64,000 bases of DNA from RGIG2041 sp045652745 (GCA_045652745.1 JAZRUW010000009.1:32406-96405), one strand, 5' to 3'. Shown: positions 52,914 through 61,289, counted from the stretch's first letter. Made by a program: numbers and translations. Notes: generated by a model not told the origin, from the sequence alone.

Positions 52914-53309
52914 TTAAATTTCTATGCTGTCGGCGTGTTCTTTATGTGCCTTGAGCATTTCATGTGCACTTTTTTGATAACCGCGGATGCGCTCGCGCTC
53001 TGCTTCAGCGAGGGCATACAAACGGTCAAGCTCTGCCTGCGCAGCCGTTTGCAGCTCTTCGATTTCTGTGCGGGTTTGCGTAAGTAACTTTTCGCCTTCT
53101 CTTTGTGCGGTCAAAAGCGCATCGGAAATCAGACAGCGTTCCTGCTCAAAACGTGCGAGTTGTTCGCTTTGCGCATTCAGCTTCTCCGTCAGTTCGGCAA
53201 TCTGTGTTTTGCCGGCTTCAATTTCTGCTTGCAGAGTGGCAATCTCGGCATCTACAAGTTTTTTATTGTAACCGCCCATAAAGGCTTTTTTAAACAATAT
53301 GTCAGCCAT
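52914..53309 (-). CDS. Short DivIVA-like coiled-coil protein
   Basis: A 131-residue protein. Its first residues (MADILFKKAFMGGYNKKLVDAEIATL) match the DivIVA N-terminal pattern, the membrane-curvature and division-site binding segment. The rest is a continuous coiled coil with an RQEE-rich pattern, ending HKEHADSIEI. It is shorter than full DivIVA or GpsB with a C-terminal domain. The frame is open further upstream, but GGGGG before the ATG at 53309 and the domain boundary fix the start. First gene of the uppP operon; a polar or septal scaffold role is inferred. Confidence 0.75.
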   Translation of the reverse strand: MADILFKKAFMGGYNKKLVDAEIATLQAEIEAGKTQIAELTEKLNAQSEQLARFEQERCLISDALLTAQREGEKLLTQTRTEIEELQTAAQAELDRLYALAEAERERIRGYQKSAHEMLKAHKEHADSIEI

Positions 53310-53407
53310 TTGGCATACCCCCAATCCCTGTTTTGTGTAATTTCTACATGATTGAAACAATTTCCTTCTTTTTTCCTTCGGAATTGAAAAAAACCTTCTA
53401 TAAAGTA

Positions 53408-53436
53408 TTGACAGCGCATTTGGATTGTGGTATGAT
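53408..53436 (+). promoter_or_regulatory. Promoter of the ACT-hom-lysC-rlmB operon
   Basis: TTGACA (53408-53413), 17 bp, TATGAT (53431-53436), about 65 bp before the TTG start. Confidence 0.75.
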
Positions 53437-53501
53437 TCCATAGTGCGAATACAAATGTATTTCTACCGCGTACAAAGATGCGGCGGTGCGGAGGTGAGTT
53501 T

Positions 53502-53945
53502 TTGGAGCGTCAAAATGAATATCTGATGATTGATACTGCGGTATTGCCGGAGATTTTTCAAAAGGTGATGGAAGCAAAACGGCTTTTGAAAAGCGGCGCT
53601 TGTCAAACGGCCTCGGAGGCGGCGGAAAAGTTGAAAATCAGCCGCTCGGCGTTTTACAAATACAAAGACCGCGTATTTGAACTCGAAGAGATGGGTAAGG
53701 ATAAAATCATTACGGTTTTATTTGAGGTGGCCGACCGGATGGGCGTACTGTCCTCGATACTCAATGTTCTGGCCGGCGCACATACGAGTGTTCTGACTAT
53801 CAACCAGAATATTCCGGTCAACCGCCTGGCGAGTATAACGATTTCTCTGCGCATCGGCGAAATGAATATGCGTGTAGATCAGCTCATCAAACAACTCCGT
53901 TTGGTGGATGGAGTAAAGCGTCTGGAAATTATCTCGGGCGAATAA
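53502..53945 (+). CDS. ACT-domain regulator, UPF0735 (PheB/ThrR) family
   Basis: A 147-residue protein. The N-terminal half reads VLPEIFQKVMEAKRLLKSG, then a helix-turn-helix-like stretch ASEAAEKLKISRSAFYKYK. The C-terminal half is an ACT domain (ITVLFEVADRMGVLSSILNVLAGAHTSVLTINQNI). Family members beside hom act as amino-acid-sensing regulators of the threonine genes. A TTG start at 53502 is preferred because GGAGGTGAG lies just upstream; an ATG at 53478 has no ribosome site. It heads the hom-lysC operon. Confidence 0.87.
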   Translation: MERQNEYLMIDTAVLPEIFQKVMEAKRLLKSGACQTASEAAEKLKISRSAFYKYKDRVFELEEMGKDKIITVLFEVADRMGVLSSILNVLAGAHTSVLTINQNIPVNRLASITISLRIGEMNMRVDQLIKQLRLVDGVKRLEIISGE

Positions 53946-53976
53946 TAAATTACGAAACAGAAAGGCGTAAAAGATT

Positions 53977-55182
53977 ATGATTAAGATTGCAATACTCGGG
54001 TATGGAACGGTAGGGTCCGGCGTATACGATATTTTGGATACCAACGCCCAAGGCATTGAGCGCAAGGTCGGCAAAAAAATCGAAGTGGCGCATGTGCTGG
54101 ATTTGCGTGATTTTGACACGCATCCGAGAAAAGAGATTTTTACAAAGGATTTCGATGTAATTTTAAACGATGCTTCCGTCAGCATCGTGGTGGAAACCAT
54201 CGGCGGTGTGGAACCGGCCTATACCTTTACAAAGAAGGCGCTTATGGCAGGTAAGAGCGTTGTGACGAGTAACAAGGAGCTTGTGGCAAAGTGCGGCACC
54301 GAGCTTCTGGCGATTGCCAAGGAAAAGAACGTAAACTATCTGTTTGAAGCCAGTGTCGGCGGCGGTATTCCGATTATCCGACCGCTCCACAAGTGCCTGG
54401 CGGCAAACAATGTTACCGAAATTTTCGGTATCTTGAACGGTACTACAAACTACATTTTAACACAGATGATTCATAACAATAAAACGTTTGAGCAGGCGCT
54501 GTCCGAGGCGCAGGAGAAGGGCTATGCGGAGCGCAATCCGGCAGCTGACGTGGAAGGACATGACGCTTGCCGTAAAATCAGCATTTTGGCTTCGCTTGCA
54601 TTCGGTACGGCGGTAGACAGCGAAAAAGTGTATACTGAGGGTATCACCAAGATTACCTTGGAGGATGTGAAGCTGGCCGATCGTTTGGGTTATGTGATTA
54701 AACTGATTGGTTATACGCAAAACAAGGACGGCAAGAGCCTTTGCCGCGTATCGCCGATGCTGATTAAGAAAGGCACACCGCTTGCGATGGTAGAAGATGT
54801 ATTTAATGCCATCATGGTGCGCGGCGACAGCGTGGGCGATGTGATGTTCTACGGCAGAGGTGCCGGCAAGTTGCCGACGGCGAGTGCCGTACTCGGCGAT
54901 GTGATTGATATCGCAACAGACAGCGCAAACAAAAACTTTATCTGGACAGACGGTGCAGAGGAAATGTGCGCAAGTCATCTTGAGGCAGAGGGTGCAATGT
55001 TTGTGCGCGCAGACGGTGTAAGCGTGGATGAAATCCGCGGCATATTCGGCGAGGACACCGTGTTTGCCGACAGCGACGAAGAGGTTTGCTTTATCGCACC
55101 TGTCGACACGGAAGCGCATATGATGGAAAAGATTGAAAAGCTCGCAGGCAGCATAAAGAGTTATATTCGCGTAATGAAGTAA
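53977..55182 (+). CDS. hom: Homoserine dehydrogenase
   Basis: Reduces aspartate semialdehyde to homoserine for threonine and methionine. The 401-residue protein has the nucleotide loop ILGYGTVGSGVYDIL, the VVTSNKELVAKCG and LFEASVGGGIPIIRPL blocks, ILNGTTNYILTQM and the catalytic-region ADVEGHDACRKISILASLAFG. A C-terminal ACT domain (VCFIAPVDTEAHMMEKIEKL) permits feedback by threonine. It sits between the ACT regulator and aspartate kinase. Confidence 0.95.
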   Translation: MIKIAILGYGTVGSGVYDILDTNAQGIERKVGKKIEVAHVLDLRDFDTHPRKEIFTKDFDVILNDASVSIVVETIGGVEPAYTFTKKALMAGKSVVTSNKELVAKCGTELLAIAKEKNVNYLFEASVGGGIPIIRPLHKCLAANNVTEIFGILNGTTNYILTQMIHNNKTFEQALSEAQEKGYAERNPAADVEGHDACRKISILASLAFGTAVDSEKVYTEGITKITLEDVKLADRLGYVIKLIGYTQNKDGKSLCRVSPMLIKKGTPLAMVEDVFNAIMVRGDSVGDVMFYGRGAGKLPTASAVLGDVIDIATDSANKNFIWTDGAEEMCASHLEAEGAMFVRADGVSVDEIRGIFGEDTVFADSDEEVCFIAPVDTEAHMMEKIEKLAGSIKSYIRVMK

Positions 55183-55195
55183 GGGGGAGAATACA

Positions 55196-56410
55196 GTGGG
55201 TTTGGTAGTACAAAAATTCGGCGGCAGCTCCGTTGCCAATGCCGAGAGAGTGTTTAATGTGGCAAGCATCATCACGGACAAATACAAAGAGGGCAACCAG
55301 GTGGTGGTTGTTGTATCCGCACAGGGCGATACCACGGATGATTTGATTGAAAAGGCAAAGGAAATCAGCGAAAGACCGTCTAAAAGAGAAATGGATATGC
55401 TTTTGGCGACCGGTGAGCAGATTTCGATTTCACTTCTGGCCATGGCAATTGAAAAGCTCGGTTGTCCGGCCATTTCGCTGACGGGCTGGCAGGCAGGTTT
55501 TAACACTTCCAGTCAGTACGGTATGGCGAGAATTCACAAAATCAATACAGAGCGTTTGAAGATGGAGCTTGATAAAAACAAGATTGTTGTGGTTGCAGGT
55601 TTCCAGGGACTCAATAAGTATGACGACATCACCACACTCGGTCGCGGCGGCTCGGATACATCCGCAGTTGCATTGGCGGCGGCGCTGAGCGCAGATGTGT
55701 GCGAAATCTACACCGACGTAGACGGCGTATATACGACCGACCCGCGCATTTGTCCGGATGCCGTAAAGCTCAATGATATTTCCTATGACGAAATGCTTGA
55801 ACTCGCAAGTCTTGGTGCAAACGTATTAAACAACCGCTCGGTTGAAATGGCAAAAAAATATAACGTAAAATTGAAGGTGCTTTCCAGCTTGCGCAGAGTG
55901 GAGGGTACAACCGTTAAGGAGGTAAAAGACGTGGAAAAGATGATGGTAAGAGGCGTAGCACGCGATAACAATACAGCAAGCATTGCAGTGATGGAGGTAG
56001 ATGACCAGCCGGGTAAGGTATATTCCATTTTCTCTAAGCTGGCAGCAAAGGATATCAATGTAGACCTGATTATCCAGTCCGAAGGCAGAGACGGCACAAG
56101 AGACATCAGCTTCACCGTTGCATCCGACAGATTGCAGGAAGCACTCGATGTGCTCAATGCGGCAAATGATGTGATTGGTGCAAAGAAGATTGTATATGAT
56201 GATACCGTATCCAAGGTTTCCATTGTCGGCGCAGGCATGGTTTCCAACGCAGGCGTGGCTTCCAAGATGTTTGAAGCTCTCTTCCAAAACAACATCAACG
56301 TGCGCATGATTGCAACCTCCGAAATCAAGGTTTCTGTGCTCATTGACAGAGCGGATGCAGAGCGTGCTGTTGTTGCAATTCACGATAAGTTTGATTTGGG
56401 TAGAGCATAA
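55196..56410 (+). CDS. lysC: Aspartate kinase
   Basis: Commits aspartate to lysine, threonine and methionine. The 404-residue protein has VVQKFGGSSVANAERV, the LGRGGSDTSAVALAAAL loop and YTDVDGVYTTDPRI, followed by two ACT domains (SIFSKLAAKDINVDLII and a second ending ATSEIKVSVLI) for feedback control. The start is GTG with GGGGGAG upstream. It is of the monofunctional class, next to hom. Confidence 0.95.
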   Translation: MGLVVQKFGGSSVANAERVFNVASIITDKYKEGNQVVVVVSAQGDTTDDLIEKAKEISERPSKREMDMLLATGEQISISLLAMAIEKLGCPAISLTGWQAGFNTSSQYGMARIHKINTERLKMELDKNKIVVVAGFQGLNKYDDITTLGRGGSDTSAVALAAALSADVCEIYTDVDGVYTTDPRICPDAVKLNDISYDEMLELASLGANVLNNRSVEMAKKYNVKLKVLSSLRRVEGTTVKEVKDVEKMMVRGVARDNNTASIAVMEVDDQPGKVYSIFSKLAAKDINVDLIIQSEGRDGTRDISFTVASDRLQEALDVLNAANDVIGAKKIVYDDTVSKVSIVGAGMVSNAGVASKMFEALFQNNINVRMIATSEIKVSVLIDRADAERAVVAIHDKFDLGRA

Positions 56411-57180
56411 TGAGCAAGCAAAGAAACGAACAAGTCGAACTGCGCGAGGATATCTTAGAGGGCAGAAATCCTGTCTTTGAGGCTTTGCGTGCAGGTCGGC
56501 AGGTAGATAAAATTTTAATTGCAAAAAGCGATAATAAGGGTGCGATTACACGCATCCTTGCGCTTGCGAAGGAGCAGAAAATTCTCGTCAGCGAAGTGGA
56601 ACGCTCCAAACTTGATGCTATCAGCCAGACGGGCGCGCATCAGGGCATCATCGCATATGTCGCTGCGGCAGATTATGTTTCCGTAGAGGAGATTTTGCAA
56701 AAGGCCGCCGACAAGGGCGAGGCGCCGTTTGTGATTTTGTGTGACTCCTTAAACGATGCGGGCAATCTCGGCTCGATTATCCGTACGGCAGAGTGCTGCG
56801 GAGCGCATGGCGTGATTATTCCGAAGCACAGAAGCGTGGGCTTAAATGCCATTGCGGCAAAGGCTTCTGCCGGTGCAACGGAGTATATGCCGGTTTGCAA
56901 GGTGACCAACCTCACCCAGTGCATAAAAAAATTAAAAGATGCAGGTCTGTGGGTGTGCGGTACGGACGCCGAAGGCGCATCGGAGCTTTATAAAACCGAT
57001 ATGACAGGCCCGCTTGCCGTGGTCATCGGCTCCGAGGGCGAGGGCATTAGCCGCTTGGTCAAGGAAAATTGCGACTTTATGGTCAGCATCCCAATGAAGG
57101 GGCAGGTCAACAGCTTAAACGCTTCTGCCGCCGCCGCGGTGCTGATGTATGAAATTCACAGACAAAGATATTTTAAATAA
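56410..57180 (+). CDS. rlmB: 23S rRNA 2'-O-methyltransferase RlmB/TrmH family
   Basis: A 256-residue SPOUT methyltransferase. An N-terminal L30e-like substrate-binding domain (ILEGRNPVFEALRAGRQVDKILIA) precedes the SpoU motifs: LCDSLNDAGNLGSIIRTAECCGAHGVI, LAVVIGSEGEGISRL and MVSIPMKGQVNSLNASAAAAVLMYE, which build the SAM-binding knot. It probably methylates G2251 of 23S rRNA. Its start shares one base with the lysC stop. Confidence 0.92.
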   Translation: MSKQRNEQVELREDILEGRNPVFEALRAGRQVDKILIAKSDNKGAITRILALAKEQKILVSEVERSKLDAISQTGAHQGIIAYVAAADYVSVEEILQKAADKGEAPFVILCDSLNDAGNLGSIIRTAECCGAHGVIIPKHRSVGLNAIAAKASAGATEYMPVCKVTNLTQCIKKLKDAGLWVCGTDAEGASELYKTDMTGPLAVVIGSEGEGISRLVKENCDFMVSIPMKGQVNSLNASAAAAVLMYEIHRQRYFK

Positions 57181-57193
57181 CTTAATGAATTAC

Positions 57194-57233
57194 GCGAAAG
57201 GGCAGAAACAAAATATTGTTTCTGCCCTTTCGC
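57194..57233 (+). terminator. Hairpin after rlmB
   Basis: A perfect 17-bp stem GCGAAAGGGCAGAAACA and its complement with an AAATAT loop; the U tract is weak. Confidence 0.7.
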
Positions 57234-57260
57234 ATTTGCAAAAAGAATTTGATAAAAACA

Positions 57261-57289
57261 TTGCTATATTAAAAAAAGTAAGTTATAAT
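57261..57289 (+). promoter_or_regulatory. Promoter of the AT-rich zinc-ribbon gene
   Basis: TTGCTA (57261-57266), 17 bp, TATAAT (57284-57289). The 230-base leader contains a 14-bp palindrome at about 57340-57353 followed by T6, which could attenuate. Confidence 0.55.
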
Positions 57290-57519
57290 AATTATGCCAA
57301 ACTAATTTAATATGCTTAATGGGTTATTTTTTGTTTAGGGTATAATTATACCTTTTTTGAGCATGCTCGCATTATAGAATTTGATAAAAATGCAAATTCC
57401 TTTTGTGCGAGTGTTATAGCTCATTATGCATGGAATTAGTTTGGCGACTACTGGAGTTTGCGTTTTTTGTGCGTCTGCTTCGGTGGGCGCATTTTTTATT
57501 TACGAGAGGATGGAGAAAA

Positions 57520-58734
57520 ATGAAATTTTGCTGTAAATGCGGTGAGAAACTAGATGACAAAGTAGTATTTTGTCCCGGGTGTGGAGTTAAACTTGGGGAT
57601 AAATCTACAAATGTGAGGCAATGGGGGCAGAGTGTTGGACCACAAGGGAGTAAATTGCCTAGAAAGGCAATGAAAGCATGGTCTGTTGTATGTTTTCTGT
57701 TTGCGGGGATGTATGGGCTTTTATCTGCTGTTATAGAACCCGCAATGTTATCAGCTGCGGTGTTGTTTTGTGTTTTGGGAATAATGTTTGTTGTTCTTTC
57801 AAAATCCCCGAAAGAGAATCCGTATATTTTAGGGAGAGATGGAGGGCTGACTAAGAAAAAATTTGTATGGGGCAGCATAATGGTTGGATGGATCTTTTGT
57901 ATGGTCATAGCCTTAATGGTTTCTGCTGGAACGGAAAATGGTGTAACTAATCAAGGCGAAGACTCTGGCGTTTCTACAAACGCTGATAAAGCAATGTGTG
58001 CATATGATGTTACACAGTTTGCAAATATTACTGGAGAACAACTTATTGCTTTACTGGGAGAACCTGATAGCATTGGCAATGGCAAATGCAACGGGAGTTT
58101 TGAAATTTCTTGTACAAACTATGATTATGACAATTTAGAAGGTTACGGCGAAGCATCCTTTACTTTGGTTGGAGATAAGGTTGTGCGACTTACCTCTTAT
58201 AATGAGTACAAGTTTTCGAAGGTTGAAAATATAATGAAAGATTTTGGTGTGCAAAAATCAAAAGATGCAGCAAAAGTAGCTAATAATGAAAATGCTTTGC
58301 GATATCGTTGTCCAACGGAAACAATAGATGATTTTTGGATAAGTTTAATTGATGAAGAGAATAAGAGTTTTGGCTTTCTGCAAGTTACATATGACATGGA
58401 GTATTATGAAGAATGGTATTTGCCGATGACGGTGTCAGATAAAACGAATTACCAACTATGGACACAAGAAACGGTCAAGAAGTTACTGAAATCGCCAAAG
58501 TCTGCTGATTTTCCGAATGTTACACAGTGGAATATTGTAAAAAACAAATACTATACTGGAGTTCAATCTTATGTTGATGCCCAAAATTCTTTTGGAGCAA
58601 ATATGAGGAGTGAATTTACTTTCATTTACAACACGAGCAATCAAGTTGTATATGCTATTTTTGATGGAAAAGTTATTCTGAATGAAGGATATATTAAAAC
58701 AGAAGAGTTGGTTAAAAAATCAATAGGGAAATAA
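57520..58734 (+). CDS. Zinc-ribbon membrane protein of unknown function
   Basis: A 404-residue protein not assigned to a named family. It opens with a zinc ribbon (FCCKCGEKLDDKVVFCPGCG), then has three hydrophobic helices (about residues 55-130; last one VGWIFCMVIALMVSAG). An extracytoplasmic part of about 260 residues follows; its NITGEQLIALLGEPDS stretch resembles a BamE/SmpA-like small domain, and a second half is rich in Tyr and Asn. Base composition is clearly more AT-rich than neighbours, and codons differ, suggesting recent transfer. Start chosen after GAGAGGATGGAG; an earlier in-frame ATG lies in low-complexity upstream DNA. Confidence 0.75.
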   Translation: MKFCCKCGEKLDDKVVFCPGCGVKLGDKSTNVRQWGQSVGPQGSKLPRKAMKAWSVVCFLFAGMYGLLSAVIEPAMLSAAVLFCVLGIMFVVLSKSPKENPYILGRDGGLTKKKFVWGSIMVGWIFCMVIALMVSAGTENGVTNQGEDSGVSTNADKAMCAYDVTQFANITGEQLIALLGEPDSIGNGKCNGSFEISCTNYDYDNLEGYGEASFTLVGDKVVRLTSYNEYKFSKVENIMKDFGVQKSKDAAKVANNENALRYRCPTETIDDFWISLIDEENKSFGFLQVTYDMEYYEEWYLPMTVSDKTNYQLWTQETVKKLLKSPKSADFPNVTQWNIVKNKYYTGVQSYVDAQNSFGANMRSEFTFIYNTSNQVVYAIFDGKVILNEGYIKTEELVKKSIGK

Positions 58735-58749
58735 AACTATTATATATCC

Positions 58750-58931
58750 TTCCGGCGCACGGCAGGGGGTTCTTATGGGGGACGGCAAGTCCCCCTAAGC
58801 CGTTTTAGGGGTCCGGGGGAATCGGAACCCCCGGGACTTTTGGTACTTTTGGTCACAAAAGTACAAATCACAGCCCGGCAGGGCATAAACATCCGGAGCG
58901 AAAAAACGGCAGGAGCAAGCCTCTACCCTAC
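58750..58931. repeat. Cluster of G/C-rich hairpin repeats plus a REP copy
   Basis: Consecutive hairpins are GGGGGAC..GTCCCCC (58777-58795), CCGGGGG..CCCCCGG (58813-58834) and GTACTTTTG..CAAAAGTAC (58843-58864), then a REP copy at 58907-58931. The composition is unlike the neighbouring genes and no frame is plausible. Such composite units occur repeatedly between genes in related Firmicutes, to my recollection. Confidence 0.65.
58907..58931 (-). repeat. REP element, intergenic copy
   Basis: Starts CGGCAGGAGCAAGCC and ends CCTAC. It differs at two positions of 25 from the copy at 61066-61090. Confidence 0.8.
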
Positions 58932-58989
58932 AAATATAATCTTAATCATACAAGCAAAAAGGGACACACATAAGCGTCACTTATATATT

Positions 58990-59523
58990 TTACAGACGCA
59001 CAATATTCCCATCCAAATCCTTCCAAGTAAACACACCGTTTTCCAAAATCAGATACCCGTGGTGGCTGTTTTCCTTCGGAATGGATACCGAGCCGGGGTT
59101 GATGTAGGTGTAATTTTCGTGTGCGGTGCACTTGGGTACATGGGTGTGACCGTGCAAGAATATATCGCCTTTTTGCAGCGGCGGCAGGTTGTTTTCATTA
59201 AAATTGTGACCGTGTGTGGCATAAATCACCTTGTCTGCATCGGTAATAATGCAGTAATCCGCCAAAATCGGGAAAGAGAGCACCATCTGGTCTACTTCGG
59301 TATCGCAGTTACCGCGTACGCACAGAATTTGGTCTTTGCGTGCATTGAGCAATTCAATAACGGCCTTCGGGTTGTAGTCTTTTGGCAAATCGTTTCTAGG
59401 TCCGTGGTATAAAATATCACCGAGCAAGAGCATTTTGTCCGTCTTTTCCTTATCAAAACATTCCAGCATTTTTTTGCAGTAGTATTCACTGCCGTGTATA
59501 TCTGATGCAATAAACCATTTCAT
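58990..59523 (-). CDS. yfcE: Phosphodiesterase YfcE (metallophosphoesterase)
   Basis: A 177-residue calcineurin-like phosphodiesterase. Metal-binding blocks are ASDIHGS, LLGDILYHGPRND, VRGNCD and TEV, ATHGHNF and HGHTHVP, all in order. It hydrolyses phosphodiesters in vitro; the cellular substrate is unknown. AGGAGG precedes the ATG. It lies divergent from cdd, each with its own signals. Confidence 0.92.
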   Translation of the reverse strand: MKWFIASDIHGSEYYCKKMLECFDKEKTDKMLLLGDILYHGPRNDLPKDYNPKAVIELLNARKDQILCVRGNCDTEVDQMVLSFPILADYCIITDADKVIYATHGHNFNENNLPPLQKGDIFLHGHTHVPKCTAHENYTYINPGSVSIPKENSHHGYLILENGVFTWKDLDGNIVRL

Positions 59524-59575
59524 ATGTAATTTCCTCCTAGTGAATTTGATTTGATTATAACACGAAACAAATATA

Positions 59576-59604
59576 TTGACAAGATTCAGAATCTAAAATA
59601 CAAT
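59576..59604 (+). promoter_or_regulatory. Promoter of cdd-udp
   Basis: TTGACA (59576-59581), 17 bp, TACAAT (59599-59604), 20 bp before the start codon. Confidence 0.8.
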
Positions 59605-59624
59605 AAAATCAAGAGGTGTTTCAT

Positions 59625-60023
59625 ATGAAAGAAAAACTGGCAAAACTTGCACTTGCAGTAAGAGAAAATGCCTATGCGCCGTACTCGAGCTTTAAGGTCG
59701 GTGCGGCCGTTTTGTGCGAGAGCGGAAATATTTATACAGGGACAAATATTGAAAATATCAGTTACGGTCTTACCAATTGTGCCGAGCGCAGTGCGGTATT
59801 TGCGGCAATCAGCACCGGCGAACGCAAAATTACGGCGGTGGCGATTGCGGGCGGCAAGGACGAAACGGATTGGTGTATGCCGTGCGGTGCATGCCGACAG
59901 GTGCTTTTGGAATTTGCAGACAAAGACTGCAAGGTGTATCTGGTAAAAAGTGAAATGGAAATCCGTGAATGCACACTCGGAGAACTGCTTCCGTATGCAT
60001 TCGGCGAGGAGGAGTCAGTATGA
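59625..60023 (+). CDS. cdd: Cytidine deaminase
   Basis: Deaminates cytidine and deoxycytidine to uridine forms in pyrimidine salvage. The 132-residue zinc enzyme has AYAPYSSFKVGAAV, NCAERSAVFAAIS with the catalytic Glu and Cys ligand, and PCGACRQVLLEF with two Cys zinc ligands. The ATG at 59625 has AGAGGTG upstream. Its end overlaps the next gene by ATGA. Confidence 0.95.
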   Translation: MKEKLAKLALAVRENAYAPYSSFKVGAAVLCESGNIYTGTNIENISYGLTNCAERSAVFAAISTGERKITAVAIAGGKDETDWCMPCGACRQVLLEFADKDCKVYLVKSEMEIRECTLGELLPYAFGEEESV

Positions 60024-60787
60024 TTTATTCGACGGATAAACAATACCATATCGGTCTGCGCCACGGGGATTGCGGCAGGTATGTGATTTTGCCGGGCGAC
60101 CCGAAGCGGTGTGCAAAAATTGCGGCGTATTTTGAGGATGCCAGACTTGTTGCCGACAATCGCGAGTATGTGACCTATACCGGCTATATTGACGGCGAAA
60201 AGGTCAGCGTAACGAGTACGGGCATCGGCGGTCCGTCGGCGGCGATTGCGGTAGAAGAACTGGTGCGGTGCGGTGCGGATACCTTTATCCGTGTCGGCAC
60301 CTGCGGTGGTATGTCTTTGGAAGTGTGCGGCGGCGATTTGGTGATTGCCACAGGCTCGGTGCGTCAGGAGGGTACAACTTTGGAATATGCACCGATTGAA
60401 TTTCCGGCCGTTGCGGATTTTACGGTGACAATGGCACTGGTTGAGGCGGCCAAACGCACAGGATATACCTTCCATACAGGTATTGTGCAGTCCAAAGATT
60501 CTTTTTACGGTCAGCACGAGCCGGAGAAAATGCCGGTATCCCACGCGCTTTTGCAAAAGTGGGAGGCGTACGGCAAACTCGGCGTAAAGGCATCGGAGAT
60601 GGAGTCGGCGGCGCTGTTTGTGGTCAGCAGTTATCTTGATGTGCGCGCCGGAACGGTCCTTTTAACCGTCGGTAATCAGAACCGACAGGATAAGGGACTC
60701 GAAAACAACCTCTGCCACGAAACCGAGCCGGCGATTTTAACGGCGATTGAAGCCATAAGAGAATTGATACGGTTAGACAGAGAATGA
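60020..60787 (+). CDS. udp: Uridine phosphorylase
   Basis: A 255-residue NP-I family nucleoside phosphorylase that releases uracil from the uridine made by Cdd. It has VILPGDPKRCAKIA, the phosphate-binding TSTGIGGPSAAIAVEEL, RVGTCGGMS, ASEMESAALFVVSSYL and VGNQNRQDKGL. Specificity for uridine over purines is inferred from context and the NQNRQ loop. Start at 60020 with GAGGAGGAG; translationally coupled to cdd. Confidence 0.9.
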   Translation: MIYSTDKQYHIGLRHGDCGRYVILPGDPKRCAKIAAYFEDARLVADNREYVTYTGYIDGEKVSVTSTGIGGPSAAIAVEELVRCGADTFIRVGTCGGMSLEVCGGDLVIATGSVRQEGTTLEYAPIEFPAVADFTVTMALVEAAKRTGYTFHTGIVQSKDSFYGQHEPEKMPVSHALLQKWEAYGKLGVKASEMESAALFVVSSYLDVRAGTVLLTVGNQNRQDKGLENNLCHETEPAILTAIEAIRELIRLDRE

Positions 60788-60791
60788 AATT

Positions 60792-61289
60792 ATGAATTTA
60801 CCGAAACGAAAACCAACAAGATTAAAAGAATATGATTATGCTGCACCGGGGACATATTTTATTACGATATGCACCAAAGACAGGAGATGTTTGTTGTCGA
60901 ATATTGTAGGGCAGGGGCTTGCTCCTGCCGAAAACCGGTTAAGCATTTACGGTAGTATTGCAAGACAAGAAATAGAAGCACTGGGGCAGCGTTATCGGTC
61001 AATCCAAGTTGATAAGTATGTCATTATGCCCAATCATATCCATTTGTTGATTACCAATTGTAAAACGGCAGGAGCAAGCCCCTGCCCTACGATGTCGGAT
61101 GTAATATGTACATTTAAGTCTATTACGACCCGAAAGTGCAAAATGGCAGGCTTGCGGGAGAGACAAATGTTTCAGCAGTCTTTTTATGACCATGTCATTC
61201 GAGGAGAAATAGATTACAAAGAAATATGGGAATATATAGATAACAATGTATGTCGATGGGCACAAGATGATTTGTACAGCGCCGAATAG
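60792..61289 (+). CDS. REP-associated tyrosine transposase (RAYT, Y1 family)
   Basis: A 165-residue HUH transposase-like protein. The metal motif is PNHIHLL (His82, His84) and the nucleophile is probably Tyr132 in QSFYDHVIR; it starts RLKEYDYAAPGTYFITICTK and ends YIDNNVCRWAQD. RAYTs are single-copy domesticated relatives of IS200/IS605 transposases that process REP palindromes. Unusually, two REP copies in opposite orientation lie within this reading frame and are translated as VGQGLAPAE (residues 39-47) and TAGASPCPT (residues 92-100). It lies five bases after udp with no terminator between. Confidence 0.85.
   Translation: MNLPKRKPTRLKEYDYAAPGTYFITICTKDRRCLLSNIVGQGLAPAENRLSIYGSIARQEIEALGQRYRSIQVDKYVIMPNHIHLLITNCKTAGASPCPTMSDVICTFKSITTRKCKMAGLRERQMFQQSFYDHVIRGEIDYKEIWEYIDNNVCRWAQDDLYSAE
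60906..60930 (+). repeat. REP element inside the RAYT gene, first copy
   Basis: GTAGGGCAGGGGCTTGCTCC continuing to 60930. It is an imperfect palindrome (GGCAGG..CCTGCC) and the exact reverse complement of the copy at 61066-61090. It is read in frame as VGQGLAPA. Confidence 0.85.
61066..61090 (-). repeat. REP element inside the RAYT gene, second copy
   Basis: Reverse complement of 60906-60930, so the two could pair into a 25-bp stem in the mRNA. It encodes the AGASPCPT part of the protein. Confidence 0.85.

Noticed and set aside
54457..55506. 349-residue antisense frame across hom and lysC
   Set aside because: It spans the end of one real gene and the start of the next on the other strand and resembles no protein.
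57403..57519. Longer N-terminus for the zinc-ribbon gene
   Set aside because: The added 39 residues are hydrophobic-aromatic low-quality sequence without a ribosome site, while GGATGGAG precedes the ATG at 57520.
60906..61090. Broken or frame-shifted transposase
   Set aside because: The REP copies keep the reading frame and both HUH and Tyr motifs are present, so the gene is treated as intact.
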